DNA of 64,000 nt from SIG78 sp036677805 (GTDB lineage Bacteria; Verrucomicrobiota; Lentisphaeria; Victivallales; Victivallaceae): positions 1-64,000 of the forward strand of contig JAVBVS010000009.1 of NCBI GenBank assembly GCA_036677805.1. Reading direction: 5' to 3'. Below the pieces are notes generated by a model, which saw only the letters and a program-made list of their open reading frames with translations, made no database searches and was not told the DNA's origin. A program made the position numbers and the translations under genes. Positions 18,852-28,931 of the stretch are shown here, in pieces; position 1 is the stretch's first letter; each line of letters opens with the position of its first letter.

Positions 18852-18911
18852 CTTGACCCTTTTGGTTTTTATGGTATGGCTGTTTTGGCGTTTTATTTTT
18901 GTCCGGAGTAA

Positions 18912-18939
18912 AGTATACTTGATTTGCGGCTCTTTTCAA
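18912..18939 (-). promoter_or_regulatory. Sigma-70-type promoter of the prepilin-like gene
   Basis: Minus-strand -35 TTGAAA (18934-18939), 16-bp spacer, -10 TATACT (18912-18917), about 60 bp before the start codon. Confidence 0.7.
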
Positions 18940-19028
18940 GGACATTCTGACTGGAAAAATCGCACGATTTGACATTTTTGTCTCCGGATGCTATGTTATG
19001 AACGGATCATCCGAAAACGATAGGGAAA

Positions 19029-19919
19029 ATGATGAAAGAAACGGCGAAACCGGCGGGCGCTCTGATCCGCAATTATCTCAACTGGAGCGATTTTGAGTTG
19101 GTGTGCCGCAAGGTGTTGCATACCAATATCATCAATACGCCGAGCGAACACAGTCACCGCGATTTCTATGAGCTGGTGGTGGTTTCCGGCGGTTCCGGAA
19201 TTCACCGCATGCTCGGTCGCAGTCAGCGGATCGCGCCGGGCAACGTGCTGCTGATCGAGCCGCGCCAGATGCATGAATACGTCCAATATGACAATCTCGA
19301 AATTTACAATCTTTTGTTCAGCCGCAAATTCATCCGGTATTTTCTGCCCGACCTGACTCAGCTCGACGGATTTCAGCTGATCTTCAATCTGAAAACCCAT
19401 CAGGCGGCGCGTTCCGACGACGACGGCATCCGTATCCGGGAGGAATATTTTCCCGAGATCGTCCGGGTGCTGGAAGAGATGGACCGGCTCAACAGCGACA
19501 GTTTGCCCGGAGACAAGACATTGCTGTTGAGCGATTTCGTGCGGGTGATGCTGTTGCTGGCGCGTTATTCACACTGGTCGGGGCCGCCGCGCCAGCTGCT
19601 GCATATCGGTCAGCTGACGCGGCTTTTGACCGAGCTGGAAAAAAATCTGACCGCGGAATGGACGCTGGAAAAGATGGCCGGTCGCGTCCATATGTCGATT
19701 TCCGCGTTCCGGCAGGAATTCCGCAAGCTGACCGGAGCGCCGCCGATCGAATACCTGCTGAATCTGCGGCTGGAAAAGGCCGCGATGCTGCTCAATGCGC
19801 CGGGCCGGCCGCTGTATGAAGTTGCCCGCGAATGCGGGTTCAGCGATGTGAATTACTTTTCCCGCCAGTTCAAAAAGCGTTATCATATTCTGCCCAGCCA
19901 TTATCAGCGCAAAAAATGA
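19029..19919 (+). CDS. AraC-family transcriptional regulator
   Basis: A 296-residue regulator. The N-terminal half is a cupin-type sensor (HSHRDFYELVVVSGGSGIHRM, IAPGNVLLIEPRQMHEY). The C-terminal approx. 100 residues carry the two helix-turn-helix units (MAGRVHMSISAFRQEFRKLTG; VARECGFSDVNYFSRQFKKR) followed by the usual YHILPSHYQ end. AGGGAAA precedes the start. It is divergent from the prepilin-like gene at 18096 and stands between two large glycan-degrading loci. It is therefore the natural candidate to sense a sugar (RhaS/RhaR-type) and control the neighbouring operon at 17902-3101, though this is inferred from position only. Confidence 0.9.
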   Translation: MMKETAKPAGALIRNYLNWSDFELVCRKVLHTNIINTPSEHSHRDFYELVVVSGGSGIHRMLGRSQRIAPGNVLLIEPRQMHEYVQYDNLEIYNLLFSRKFIRYFLPDLTQLDGFQLIFNLKTHQAARSDDDGIRIREEYFPEIVRVLEEMDRLNSDSLPGDKTLLLSDFVRVMLLLARYSHWSGPPRQLLHIGQLTRLLTELEKNLTAEWTLEKMAGRVHMSISAFRQEFRKLTGAPPIEYLLNLRLEKAAMLLNAPGRPLYEVARECGFSDVNYFSRQFKKRYHILPSHYQRKK

Positions 19920-19920
19920 A

Positions 19921-19940
19921 GGCGGCGCTTCAGCGCCGTC
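19921..19940 (-). terminator. Terminator between convergent AraC and DUF6067 genes
   Basis: GC-rich 8-bp stem with one G-T wobble and a 4-nt loop. On the minus strand a T6 run follows within 6 nt, so it mainly serves the large DUF6067 gene. On the plus strand the T-tract is weak. Confidence 0.6.
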
Positions 19941-19968
19941 TTCATCATAAGGTTGGTTTTGGGAGCGG

Positions 19969-22900
19969 TTATTCGCTCAGTTCAACCAGTGCGAAACAAT
20001 GGTTTTTGAGCTTGAGTTTCAGGATGCCGTCCTGAAACCCGGTGATTTCGCAGCCGAAATCGCCGAGCTTCAGCGGACCGCGATTTTCCGGAACCTTGTA
20101 TTCCTTGGCCGCCTTGAAAAGTTGGTCGTAATCCGGGTCCGGTGCGGTCAGGAGTTCCTCAGCCTTGGTCAGCACCGGCAGTTTGAGTATCGGCCAATCG
20201 AAGGTGACGGCGATTTCCTGATCGCGGTGAACCTTGCCGATATGGCTGATGACCGCGAGCATCTTGTTGGCTTTGGCGCTGCGGTAAACGCTGACATAGA
20301 TGTCTTCGCCCTGCAACACCCTGGCCGGATGCTTCCAATAGCCGATGAATTGCGCCTGCGGCACACCGAACGCGGTAAAGATGCGGTTGATCTTGTCCGC
20401 CAGTCCGGCATGGGTGCGGTTCAGTGCGGGCAACGTGTTGTGAGGGAGCGTTCCGGCCATGGCCGCCTGAGTCATGCGGAAGTTGTAAAGCTCGAAGTCG
20501 CTCCCGTCGCCGCCGTAACGCGCCGCCAGCTTGTCGGCGGGGATGTAGACGGCGTTGTTCACACCGAAAGGCAGGCTCGACAATTCCGAGGCGAACATGT
20601 CGATGCCGTAGGTGTCCAGAATGTCCTTGTTGTCATGCAACATTGAACTGCTGGACTGGCGGACCTGTTCGCCGTTGAAAAAGTGGGTGGCGAAGGTGTA
20701 GATCGGCATTTCGACATAATCGGTATTGTGCATCACCAGAATCGGATCCTTGATCCCGTTTTCGAGTTCGGTGAGCACGATTTTGCGATAGAAATCGCGC
20801 ATTGCCAGCAGCGGCTTGCGTTCGCGGCAGCCATGCGCGGCGTTGTTGCACTGCGGCATGTGACTGAAGTCGAAATAGCAGCCGTCGACCTGATGGCGCT
20901 TGAGTTGCCGCCGCAGTTCTTCCATGTAGAAATCCGCTGCCGGCGTGGTCGGACACAGATCGTAAATGAAGTGTTTTTTGCCGTCATGCTGGTAATCGAC
21001 CGCGGTTTCGGGCACGATTTTCCAATCTTCCTTGAACGCGGCCACTTCGGGGTAATCGTCGCTCATGAAACGGGCGAAATTGTACGGCACCGCGCGTCCG
21101 CCGAATTCGTGGATGGCCTTGAGCTGGCGAGTGATTTCGCCGTCGACCTGATCGTAAAGGTCGCCGAAGGGGTCGTCGAAGCCGTAGAAGCCGGTACCGA
21201 TGTGCATGATCATGACATCGGAGAAGGGCGCCTTGCCGGGACGGTTCAGCGGCGCGATGTAGCCCCAGCTGAAGGTGTCGAGCGGATAATTCCTGGCCAG
21301 CGGCCGTACCGGGGTGGCCAGGAACCCGAATTCATAGCGGATGGATTGACCCTTGCTGACGCTTTGGGCCAGCCGGACCGTCAGCGTGACCGTATCGCCG
21401 GTTTTGTTCACCAGATAAGTGCTTTTGGGATCGGAATTCCAATCGGCGCGGCTTTCGGTGAAGAAGCAGAGTCCTTTTTCTTCGTTCCCCAGCCAGAGGG
21501 TGTGGCTGAAGGCGATCTGGCGTTCGCCCTCGGTGATGGCCGCGGTGATTTTTTCACCCCAGGTGCGGATGCCGGAAACATGCAGGTATTTGGCCGCCGC
21601 GGCCGGAAGCGTGATCACGATATTCACGTTCTTGAGGTCGGTTTTGGCGGTCAGGTCGAGCTGGTTGTATTGCAACCCGTCATACTCGATCCACGAATTT
21701 TCGGTAATATCGAGGTTCGGATTGGCTGCTTTGGCGGTAAAGGCGCTGCGGTAGGGTTCGGTCATGGTATGGGTGAATTGGCTGCAAGCGACGGTCTTGC
21801 CGTCGACCGAAAACGCGATCGGCATTTTCAACAGCGCTTCCCCCTGAGACTCGATCTGGCTCACCAACAGGCTTTGCGACCAGCTGTAGGTCCGGCCGTA
21901 AACCGAGGCGCTCAGACCGTTGTCGCGGTTTACCGCTTCGATCGGGGTAAAGGGCGGCAGGACTTTGGTCAGATCGAACCGGTGATTTTCCCATTCGCCG
22001 ATGCCCGGATAGAAGAATTCGACCGTGTCGGCCACGGTGTTATCGGCGGCGTTGACCAATTCCAATTTGTAATTGCCGCTGGCCAGACGGCGCTCGAAGG
22101 GAATCGATGCGGAAACCGCCTCCTCGCGGACGATTTTGCCATCCGGAGCGAGCAGCCTCAGCCGCGGTTGAAAACCGGCGCCGAATTGATCTTTGAGCAT
22201 ATCGAGGTTGATTTCGGTCTGTAGCTTTTCCTGCATGAAATGGGGCGTGATGATCAGATAATTTTCCTGAAGCTGGAACGGCAGCACCTGCCGGGCGGCA
22301 AGTTTGCCATTGTCCGTGAGCGTGAAGATCAGCCGATCATAGCGCGGACTGGTGATGGAAACGACAAAATCTTCCGTTACCGGCGTATTCTTCTTGAGCG
22401 ACAGCTCTTTTTCGGTCAGGAGCAGCGGCGCGGCGGTGCCGTCGGCGCTGGCGGCCTCGATCCGGTAGCCGACCCGGGTATCGCGGGGAGAGGCGAAACG
22501 CACTTTCTGGGTGAATTTGCCATGGCACGGATTGCCGCTTTCGAGGACATTCATGACCGCCATTTCGGGGACGGTCCGGAGTTCCGGCGCGGTTTCCAGC
22601 TTGCCATAGCCGCCCGAAGTGGTCAGGCTGCTGTGCGTGGCGGTTTCCGGCAGGCACCAGGTGCGGCAGAAATTGAATTTGACCGGCTTTGAGGGCGGCG
22701 CGTTCAACCCCAGCGTCCGCCACGGGATCGCCGCTTCGCCCTGCCAGAGCTGGCGGTCGTCGATTCGCATCTTGAGCGTGCTTTGATAGCGCCATTCGCC
22801 GTCCCATCCGGTATTGCTGTTGCAGAATTCGGAAGAGCCGCCGGCCACATTGCCCGCAAAGCGGTAAAGTTTGCCATCGATTTCCAGATAAAGCTCAAAG

Positions 22901-23859
22901 GATTCACTGCCCCAGACTTCGGGCTCCTTGTCGGACGTGCGCGCCGCGCCGGCAAGAATCGGCTGGTGACCGGGAAACAACGTGGTGAACCCGAGGTAGA
23001 GATTGCGGTCGTCATAACTGAGTTTGAAATCGGCGGGAGGGAACGTGAAACTTTCCGCCGGTTTTTTGCCGTGGATCAATCCCGGCAGGCTGCCGGCATA
23101 GCTCCACATTTCTTCATCAAGTACACCATCGATTTTCGGTTCGGCGGCGGTGCGGGGAATGTTCAATGCCGGAGGGAAGGTCTGATCCGCGCCGGAAAGC
23201 TTGACACCGCAAAGTTTGGCGATTTCAGCCGGAGAGAGCGCCGTATTGAAGACCCGGAGGCTGCCGGCGAGGCTGTCATTGCCCCAGGGTTTGGTCGCGA
23301 TCCAGTTGTCGCGGTAGGGGCCGAGGTTGAGCATGGTCACTTTTTCAACCGGAACTTCCTGTTTGCCTTCGGCGACCATCAGACCGTCGCGGAAGAAGCG
23401 CACAATGGCGCCGTCCCAGGTGACGGCCATGCTGTAGCTGGTCCCCGATACGACTTTTTCCTTGCCGGTATAAGTGAAGGTGTTGGCCACATTGCTGATC
23501 GAGCCATGGAGCATCGGCCGATTGTCGAAGGTATAAAATCCGATTTTCAGCCGCGAATTGGTACGCAGCGTCAGGAGATAACGCGCCGGACCGAACGGCG
23601 GTTTGAATTCATCGAATTTTCCGGTGAAGATGATGGTCCCGGCCGGTCCGACGAGTTTGTCGGCCGGAATGGAAATGCCTTTTTCACCATAGCGCCAGAA
23701 GCCGTCCGGGGTGAATTCTCCGGTCAACTCAACGGTTTTGCCAGCGACCGCGATGGTCTGCGGACGGTCGAATTTGACATTCAGCGTTTCCGTCGCCTTC
23801 AGCACGGTCGACAAGACGGCTCCGGCCAGAAGCGGGAGCAGAAGGAAATGAAATTTCAT
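19969..23859 (-). CDS. Giant secreted DUF6067-type glycoside-hydrolase-like protein
   Basis: A 1296-residue exported protein. It has a signal peptide (residues 1-22), then a LamG/concanavalin-like domain at about 30-220 (GPAGTIIFTGKFDEF; GPYRDNWIATKPWGND). A CBM9/DOMON-like domain follows at about 230-420 (EPKIDGVLDEEMWSYAGSL; DDRNLYLGFTTLFPG), and a DUF6067/GH123-related catalytic region from about 650 onward. Motifs there include SWGYIAPLNRPG and CYFDFSHMPQCNN with a conserved-looking DGCYFDF, typical of a TIM-barrel strand end. It probably degrades a complex host or plant glycan at the cell surface. It is the last gene of the LacI-prepilin-DUF6067 operon, 25 bp after the prepilin-like gene. 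Exact activity unknown. Confidence 0.75.
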   Translation of the reverse strand: MKFHFLLLPLLAGAVLSTVLKATETLNVKFDRPQTIAVAGKTVELTGEFTPDGFWRYGEKGISIPADKLVGPAGTIIFTGKFDEFKPPFGPARYLLTLRTNSRLKIGFYTFDNRPMLHGSISNVANTFTYTGKEKVVSGTSYSMAVTWDGAIVRFFRDGLMVAEGKQEVPVEKVTMLNLGPYRDNWIATKPWGNDSLAGSLRVFNTALSPAEIAKLCGVKLSGADQTFPPALNIPRTAAEPKIDGVLDEEMWSYAGSLPGLIHGKKPAESFTFPPADFKLSYDDRNLYLGFTTLFPGHQPILAGAARTSDKEPEVWGSESFELYLEIDGKLYRFAGNVAGGSSEFCNSNTGWDGEWRYQSTLKMRIDDRQLWQGEAAIPWRTLGLNAPPSKPVKFNFCRTWCLPETATHSSLTTSGGYGKLETAPELRTVPEMAVMNVLESGNPCHGKFTQKVRFASPRDTRVGYRIEAASADGTAAPLLLTEKELSLKKNTPVTEDFVVSITSPRYDRLIFTLTDNGKLAARQVLPFQLQENYLIITPHFMQEKLQTEINLDMLKDQFGAGFQPRLRLLAPDGKIVREEAVSASIPFERRLASGNYKLELVNAADNTVADTVEFFYPGIGEWENHRFDLTKVLPPFTPIEAVNRDNGLSASVYGRTYSWSQSLLVSQIESQGEALLKMPIAFSVDGKTVACSQFTHTMTEPYRSAFTAKAANPNLDITENSWIEYDGLQYNQLDLTAKTDLKNVNIVITLPAAAAKYLHVSGIRTWGEKITAAITEGERQIAFSHTLWLGNEEKGLCFFTESRADWNSDPKSTYLVNKTGDTVTLTVRLAQSVSKGQSIRYEFGFLATPVRPLARNYPLDTFSWGYIAPLNRPGKAPFSDVMIMHIGTGFYGFDDPFGDLYDQVDGEITRQLKAIHEFGGRAVPYNFARFMSDDYPEVAAFKEDWKIVPETAVDYQHDGKKHFIYDLCPTTPAADFYMEELRRQLKRHQVDGCYFDFSHMPQCNNAAHGCRERKPLLAMRDFYRKIVLTELENGIKDPILVMHNTDYVEMPIYTFATHFFNGEQVRQSSSSMLHDNKDILDTYGIDMFASELSSLPFGVNNAVYIPADKLAARYGGDGSDFELYNFRMTQAAMAGTLPHNTLPALNRTHAGLADKINRIFTAFGVPQAQFIGYWKHPARVLQGEDIYVSVYRSAKANKMLAVISHIGKVHRDQEIAVTFDWPILKLPVLTKAEELLTAPDPDYDQLFKAAKEYKVPENRGPLKLGDFGCEITGFQDGILKLKLKNHCFALVELSE

Positions 23860-23883
23860 GAAAACAGTCTCCGTCGATTGGAG

Positions 23884-24675
<792 letters not shown>

Positions 24676-24710
24676 GCTGTTTCCTCCTTGAATATGGAAT
24701 GATGAAATCG

Positions 24711-25754
24711 TTATGGTTGGGGATTGCTTTTGAGATTGTCTTCGATCTGCATATGCAGAACCAGAGTGCGGGGGATAGCCTCCGGTTCGCGGCATTGCTG
24801 GCGCAGAAAATCGACTGCGGCATGCGCCATTTCCTGCAAGGGAAAGCGCATCCGCAGCAGGCGGCGATTGCAGATATGGCCGAATCGTTTCCAGGTCAGA
24901 TGATCGGCCGGGATGTTGTTGGAGGGGGACAGCGGCCAGCACAGCGTATCGTCTCCGGCGGCCATGATGATTTTATTGAGGCCCGAAAAGCCGCCGTTGC
25001 GCCATTCGTCGGCCATGGTCAGCAAATAGACATCGCCGCTGGCGACGATGGCGTCCGGCGGTTGGGCCAGACCGGAGAAATGCGCTGCCGCGCGGCGGCA
25101 GACCTCAAAGTGTATGTCGGAGTTGATAACCTCGCGCCGGATCAGTTCGGGCTCGTACGGCAGCCCCGCCATGGCATAAAGCAGCTCCGCATCCCATGCG
25201 CCGCATTTCCAGTACTCCAGCGCCGCGCTGACGCGTTGCGGATAAAATATCCCGATTCGGCGGCAATGGAGTTTTGCCAGATACCTCAGCAAATCCAGCA
25301 TGGAGATGAAAGTTTCGGTACAAATGGACACATGCGTTCCGGAAGGATCGCGCAAATTCAGATAGACGGCGGGAATGTCTGCGGGAATGAGCACGGGTTC
25401 TAGGGAAATGATGCCGCCAACCCGACGGCGGCGTATTTCGGTTTCGACGGTATTGTCGAGTACGATGATGGTTTCGATTCCCGCGCCTTCGCAGAGTTCG
25501 CGGGTGAGGTTGAGCAGCGAAAAGCCGTGGGAACTCTGATGAAGGCTGGTTACCAGCAGCACGGGCCCGTTCAAGGCACAGTTCGACGCCATGTAGCCGG
25601 CATTGGACAAGAGCATCCGGAGCCGGTCATGCCGGGGGTGGCGGGTCTTGACGCTGCCGCGCAAGACCCGATAGGCGGTGGAAAGCGACACTCCGGCCGC
25701 CTGGGCAATCTCTTCAAGCGACATGTGCCGGGTTTGCTCGGAACGGTTGCTCAT
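24711..25754 (-). CDS. LacI-family transcriptional regulator
   Basis: A 347-residue regulator. The N terminus has the LacI helix-turn-helix (SLEEIAQAAGVSLSTAYRVLRG, residues 12-33). It is followed by a periplasmic-binding-protein-like sensor with VGGIISLEP, GIFYPQRVSAALEYWKCG, PPDAIVASGDVYLL and a C-terminal LVLHMQIEDN that matches the common LxxRxS end only loosely. It heads an operon with a prepilin-like protein and the DUF6067 enzyme. The regulator probably responds to a sugar released by that enzyme and may control its own promoter, which is an exact sigma-70 consensus and so needs repression. Confidence 0.88.
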   Translation of the reverse strand: MSNRSEQTRHMSLEEIAQAAGVSLSTAYRVLRGSVKTRHPRHDRLRMLLSNAGYMASNCALNGPVLLVTSLHQSSHGFSLLNLTRELCEGAGIETIIVLDNTVETEIRRRRVGGIISLEPVLIPADIPAVYLNLRDPSGTHVSICTETFISMLDLLRYLAKLHCRRIGIFYPQRVSAALEYWKCGAWDAELLYAMAGLPYEPELIRREVINSDIHFEVCRRAAAHFSGLAQPPDAIVASGDVYLLTMADEWRNGGFSGLNKIIMAAGDDTLCWPLSPSNNIPADHLTWKRFGHICNRRLLRMRFPLQEMAHAAVDFLRQQCREPEAIPRTLVLHMQIEDNLKSNPQP

Positions 25755-25797
25755 ACTGCGCCTGTGGCGAAAATTCGTCGTTCAAGTTTGTTTAGAC

Positions 25798-25826
25798 ATT
25801 ATATCGGAATTTCTGGAAAATGTCAA
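25798..25826 (-). promoter_or_regulatory. Perfect consensus sigma-70 promoter of the LacI operon
   Basis: Minus-strand -35 TTGACA (25821-25826), exactly 17-bp spacer, -10 TATAAT (25798-25803). The spacer holds a small TTTC-N2-GAAA dyad that could be part of an operator. Confidence 0.88.
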
Positions 25827-26022
25827 GTTCACAGTCTGTTTTCTCATATTTTTTTGTCATATTTTGTCACTTTGGTGAAATAATAAGAAAATCCAGGCGA
25901 AGAGATACAGACGGCCTGAATCTTTTCCGATGATTGCGCATCCGCTCGGGAACTGCCGGGAAAATATGCCGAAGCCGCGCCGGGAAACGGGGTTCCGGCA
26001 CGGCCCGGGCGGTGGAAGATAT

Positions 26023-26736
26023 TCAGCGGTGGACGAAGCGGTAGCGGGAGTCGAAAGCGCGGGCCAGCGAGCGGGGAACGCCGCTGTCATATTGCGCTTC
26101 CGGATTATAGGTGGTGTACCCGTTGATGTAACGCGAATTGAGCGCCAGATCCAGCCGGGCGGGAGTGTTGAGGATGTAGATTTCGGATTTTCCGGAGAGC
26201 TTCCAGAGCATCATGTTCCGGCTGTCCTGCGGCAAGGGGGTAGCGACGATGACAATTTTTGCATTCCGGTAAGCCTCGAATTTTTGATTGTAATCGTCGG
26301 CCCGGATCAGGAATTTCAGCGCCGGCAGGCTTTCATCGTCGTTGAGCACGACTTTATCCGCCTGGGCGGCATCGATCGGAATGGCCTTGATGGCGGCTTT
26401 GCCGTCCAATCCCGCACGCAGTGCCGCGATGGCATTTTCCCGGTGCGACGATTCGAATTCTTCGCGGCTGAGCAGCAGCGCGACGGTCTGGTCGTTGGCG
26501 CGTTCACCGAGGAATTGGCCGACCACGTAGTATGGCGAGGCGGCCAGTCGTTCCTTGTCCCGGTCCGAAATTCCGTCGGAGGAACTGCACAGCAGCAGCA
26601 CGATCCATCCGGCCAGCAATCCGATGGCGCCGATGAATCCATAGAGCAGAATCATGTTTTCGCTGCCTTTGCGGCTCAAGACGGCAAGCCCGGCGCAGGC
26701 GCCGAGCAGCGACAGGATGGCGATTAAAAGTGTCAT
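26023..26736 (-). CDS. Membrane-anchored protein of unknown function
   Basis: A 237-residue protein that I do not recognise. The first 50 residues contain two hydrophobic segments (about 2-19 and 28-50, the latter LLYGFIGAIGLLAGWIVLLL). The remaining 185 residues form a soluble domain starting SDRDKERLAASPYYVVGQFLG. Charged helices with RADDYNQKFEAY and a strand IVIVATPLP suggest an alpha/beta fold. The start is supported by CGGAG 8 nt upstream. It follows the third prepilin-like gene at a 96-bp distance across a strong hairpin, so read-through expression is possible. No active-site motif is seen. Confidence 0.6.
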   Translation of the reverse strand: MTLLIAILSLLGACAGLAVLSRKGSENMILLYGFIGAIGLLAGWIVLLLCSSSDGISDRDKERLAASPYYVVGQFLGERANDQTVALLLSREEFESSHRENAIAALRAGLDGKAAIKAIPIDAAQADKVVLNDDESLPALKFLIRADDYNQKFEAYRNAKIVIVATPLPQDSRNMMLWKLSGKSEIYILNTPARLDLALNSRYINGYTTYNPEAQYDSGVPRSLARAFDSRYRFVHR

Positions 26737-26763
26737 ATTGCAATCTCCGTTTCAGTAGCCCCG

Positions 26764-26800
26764 CCGGATTTTCCTCCGCCGGAGCGGAGGGAAAATCCGG
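26764..26800. other. Strong hairpin between prepilin-like gene and membrane-protein gene
   Basis: Arms at 26764-26778 and 26785-26800 pair nearly completely (CCGGATTTTCC core) with a 6-nt loop. No T-run follows, so this may be an mRNA-processing or partial termination element. Confidence 0.5.
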
Positions 26801-26832
26801 ATCGGGTGCGATGAGTCTCTTCCGTACGGCGC

Positions 26833-27738
26833 TTATTGGGGATTGATCACCGGCGACCCGGTGGCGCTGTAGGCTTTCTTGCCCCAGAGGTAATTTTCCG
26901 GGTCAAGCGTCTGCTGCAGTGTCAGGGTTTCGACGTGACCATCGACGAAGGCGTAGTTGGCACGCTTGTTGTGACGGTCATGGCCGACATAGCGGATGTG
27001 AACGCCATTTTCCGACGGCGAGGTCGAATTGATTTCCGCCATGGCCTGATCGTAACTGATGCCATTCACGCCGTTGGGATTCAGCAGCGCCGCGCCGGAG
27101 GAATCGGTATCCCAGGCGGCCAGGCCGTGGGTCGGACGGTGGGTCTTGATGGCATCGCCGCCGCCGACGGAGCTGCCCTGGATCAGCGCGGCCTTTTCGG
27201 TGTATTCGGCGATCAGGATTTCATTGGACGGAGCCATGGCCTGAGTGATCGGGACCAGGTGAATTTTGGTCAGCTGGTCGGTGAGTCCGCCGCCGGTGGT
27301 ATATTTGAAGCGCGGCATGAAGATGGCATTGGCGGTATAAGCCGTGTACATCGCCTGACAGTCGAGCTCTTTCTTGGTCGGCCAGTAGCCGCCGCTGCCG
27401 CCCCAGTTGTCGGGTACCAGGGACGGGCAGCTGAATGATTTGTCATCGAACCAGCCGTCTTCGGGATTCTGATTCATGACCATGCCGCTCCAGTGGATGT
27501 ATCCGTTGCCGGACCCGGTGCCGTTTTTATAGACGTAGGAGCTCGGGAAAAACCCGGTGTTGTCGTTGGTGTAGATGAGCACATGCACCGCCTGATTTTT
27601 CAGGTTGTTGGTGCAACTGGCGCTCTTGGCCGCGGCGCGCGCTCCCGACAAGGCGGGCAGCAGCATGGCGGCCAGGATGGCGATGATGGCGATTACCACC
27701 AGAAGTTCGATGAGTGTGAATTGTCGTTTGTGAGTCAT
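26833..27738 (-). CDS. Prepilin-type N-terminal cleavage/methylation protein
   Basis: A 301-residue pseudopilin-like protein. The six-residue leader MTHKRQ precedes FTLIELLVVIAIIAILA, with Gln in place of the canonical Gly before the cleavage point. The body has the usual CTNNLKNQAVHVLIYTNDN, a SCPSLVPDNWGG cysteine block and a C-terminal RANYAFVDGHVETL (H-x-DG-like motif). AAGGAGG lies 8 nt before the ATG, and a good promoter is visible at 27821-27849. It is the third member of this family in the window and differs from the other two mostly in its mature C-terminal part. Confidence 0.87.
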   Translation of the reverse strand: MTHKRQFTLIELLVVIAIIAILAAMLLPALSGARAAAKSASCTNNLKNQAVHVLIYTNDNTGFFPSSYVYKNGTGSGNGYIHWSGMVMNQNPEDGWFDDKSFSCPSLVPDNWGGSGGYWPTKKELDCQAMYTAYTANAIFMPRFKYTTGGGLTDQLTKIHLVPITQAMAPSNEILIAEYTEKAALIQGSSVGGGDAIKTHRPTHGLAAWDTDSSGAALLNPNGVNGISYDQAMAEINSTSPSENGVHIRYVGHDRHNKRANYAFVDGHVETLTLQQTLDPENYLWGKKAYSATGSPVINPQ

Positions 27739-27820
27739 GGAATGTCCTCCTTCTTTTGGGGGTTCTGCGATTTCAGGGGAAGCATCGGGAGAATGGCCGG
27801 TTTCCCTGCTTCCTGCCTAT

Positions 27821-27849
27821 AGTATAGCCGGCGGGAAGGAACTTTGCAA
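27821..27849 (-). promoter_or_regulatory. Sigma-70-type promoter of the prepilin-like gene
   Basis: Minus-strand -35 TTGCAA (27844-27849), 17-bp spacer, -10 TATACT (27821-27826), 83 bp before the start codon. Confidence 0.75.
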
Positions 27850-28035
27850 CTTGCGGAAGTGATAACTAATTATTTTTTAATGATTTGTAAACCAATATCT
27901 TAGACGTTTCCATGGTTAACGGTTTCTGCATTTTCGCCTGATCGTTTGCTAATATTTCCGGCGGTGGCGCGAAGCGGTCGAAGCGGTGTTGTTTCGAGGC
28001 GCAATTCCGGAAGTTCTGCGGAGGAAAATGAAAAA

Positions 28036-28064
28036 CTCCCGGAAAAATATTCATTTTCCGGGAG
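28036..28064 (-). terminator. Intrinsic terminator of the M55/isomerase operon
   Basis: 11-bp arms CTCCCGGAAAA and TTTTCCGGGAG with a 7-nt loop. On the minus strand it is followed by TTTTTC. Confidence 0.85.
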
Positions 28065-28098
28065 CTGAAGACAAGCGGGGACCGACAGTTCCGGTCGA

Positions 28099-28923
28099 TT
28101 ACGGTTGAGGGTCATACGGCGCATTCAGCGCGCCGATGAAGCTTGACGGATGCTGTTGCCGGAGAACCCGGGGCATCTCGTGGCGGGCATCGCGACGCAG
28201 ACGCAGTTCGACCTCGTAGGGCGGGGGCAATGCGGGATGATGGAAACTTTTCGGATTTTCCTGTAATTTTCGCACCGCGGCGAACGCTCCGGCCCGGAGC
28301 AGTTTCCGGACCTTGGCGGGCGCCAGGTGGATGGCGGAAAGCTTGGCCTCCTCGTATTCCTCGGCGGAAAGCGAATCCAGTCCGTCGGCCAGGAGACCGC
28401 GTTTGACGCCGACCGTGATCACGCCGGGAGTCAAGGCTTCGGCTTCGCGGGCGAAAGCGTCCTCGCCGGCGGCGAAAATCGCGGGAATGCCGAGCTCCAT
28501 CGCGCACAGCGCCATGTTGCCGTATTCGCCGATGGAGAGCCCGTTGACGGAACGATCAATTACATTGCAGCTTCCGGTATGGGTCATGTGGCTGAAAGGC
28601 GTTCCCGCCTTGGCGTGTTGTCCGACGCAGGCGAGGGCGGCGCAAGAACGGTCGAGGCCGAAAGGCCAGACCGGGTCGGGGGCTCCGCGCAACAGCTCGG
28701 CGCGTTCATCGAGCAGCTCGGGGTCGATGCCGCCGTAGCCGTGCCCGTCGCACACCAGCACTTCCGTCGCTCCGGCGGCGCAGAAGCCGTCGATCACGGC
28801 ATTGACTTCCTGCGTCAGGAGCCGCTTGCCCTGATTGTAATAGCGCCCTTCGGGAAAGACCCAGTCCTTGAAGTTGAGGACTCCGGCGACGCCCTCCATG
28901 TCGGTCATCAAAAAGATTTTCAT
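28099..28923 (-). CDS. M55-family D-aminopeptidase (DppA-like)
   Basis: A 274-residue zinc peptidase of family M55, which removes N-terminal D-amino acids from peptides such as cell-wall fragments. All family blocks are visible: the metal ligands in MTDMEGVAG (Asp8, Glu10), CDGHGYG, GQHAKAG with FSHMTHTGS, and NGLSIGEYGNMALCA. I start at the ATG at 28923, directly before the MTDMEG strand; a longer frame to 28989 would overlap the upstream gene. It lies 8 bp downstream of the TIM-barrel isomerase gene and shares its terminator. The pairing suggests recycling of a D-amino-acid-containing compound, but the link is by position only. Confidence 0.88.
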   Translation of the reverse strand: MKIFLMTDMEGVAGVLNFKDWVFPEGRYYNQGKRLLTQEVNAVIDGFCAAGATEVLVCDGHGYGGIDPELLDERAELLRGAPDPVWPFGLDRSCAALACVGQHAKAGTPFSHMTHTGSCNVIDRSVNGLSIGEYGNMALCAMELGIPAIFAAGEDAFAREAEALTPGVITVGVKRGLLADGLDSLSAEEYEEAKLSAIHLAPAKVRKLLRAGAFAAVRKLQENPKSFHHPALPPPYEVELRLRRDARHEMPRVLRQQHPSSFIGALNAPYDPQP

Positions 28924-28931
28924 AATCGGCC

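Larger units (their letters stand above)
27739..28098. other. Intergenic region
   Basis: 360 bp without a gene. It holds the promoter at 27821-27849 and the terminator at 28036-28064; the AT-rich middle shows nothing further. Confidence 0.6.

Noticed and set aside
20683..22224. 513-codon plus-strand frame inside the DUF6067 gene
   Set aside because: Mirror of the real gene; no start signal and no domain features.
24676..24942. N-terminal extension of the prepilin-like gene to 24942
   Set aside because: It would overlap the end of the LacI gene and place 89 residues before a prepilin leader; AAGGAGG points to 24675.
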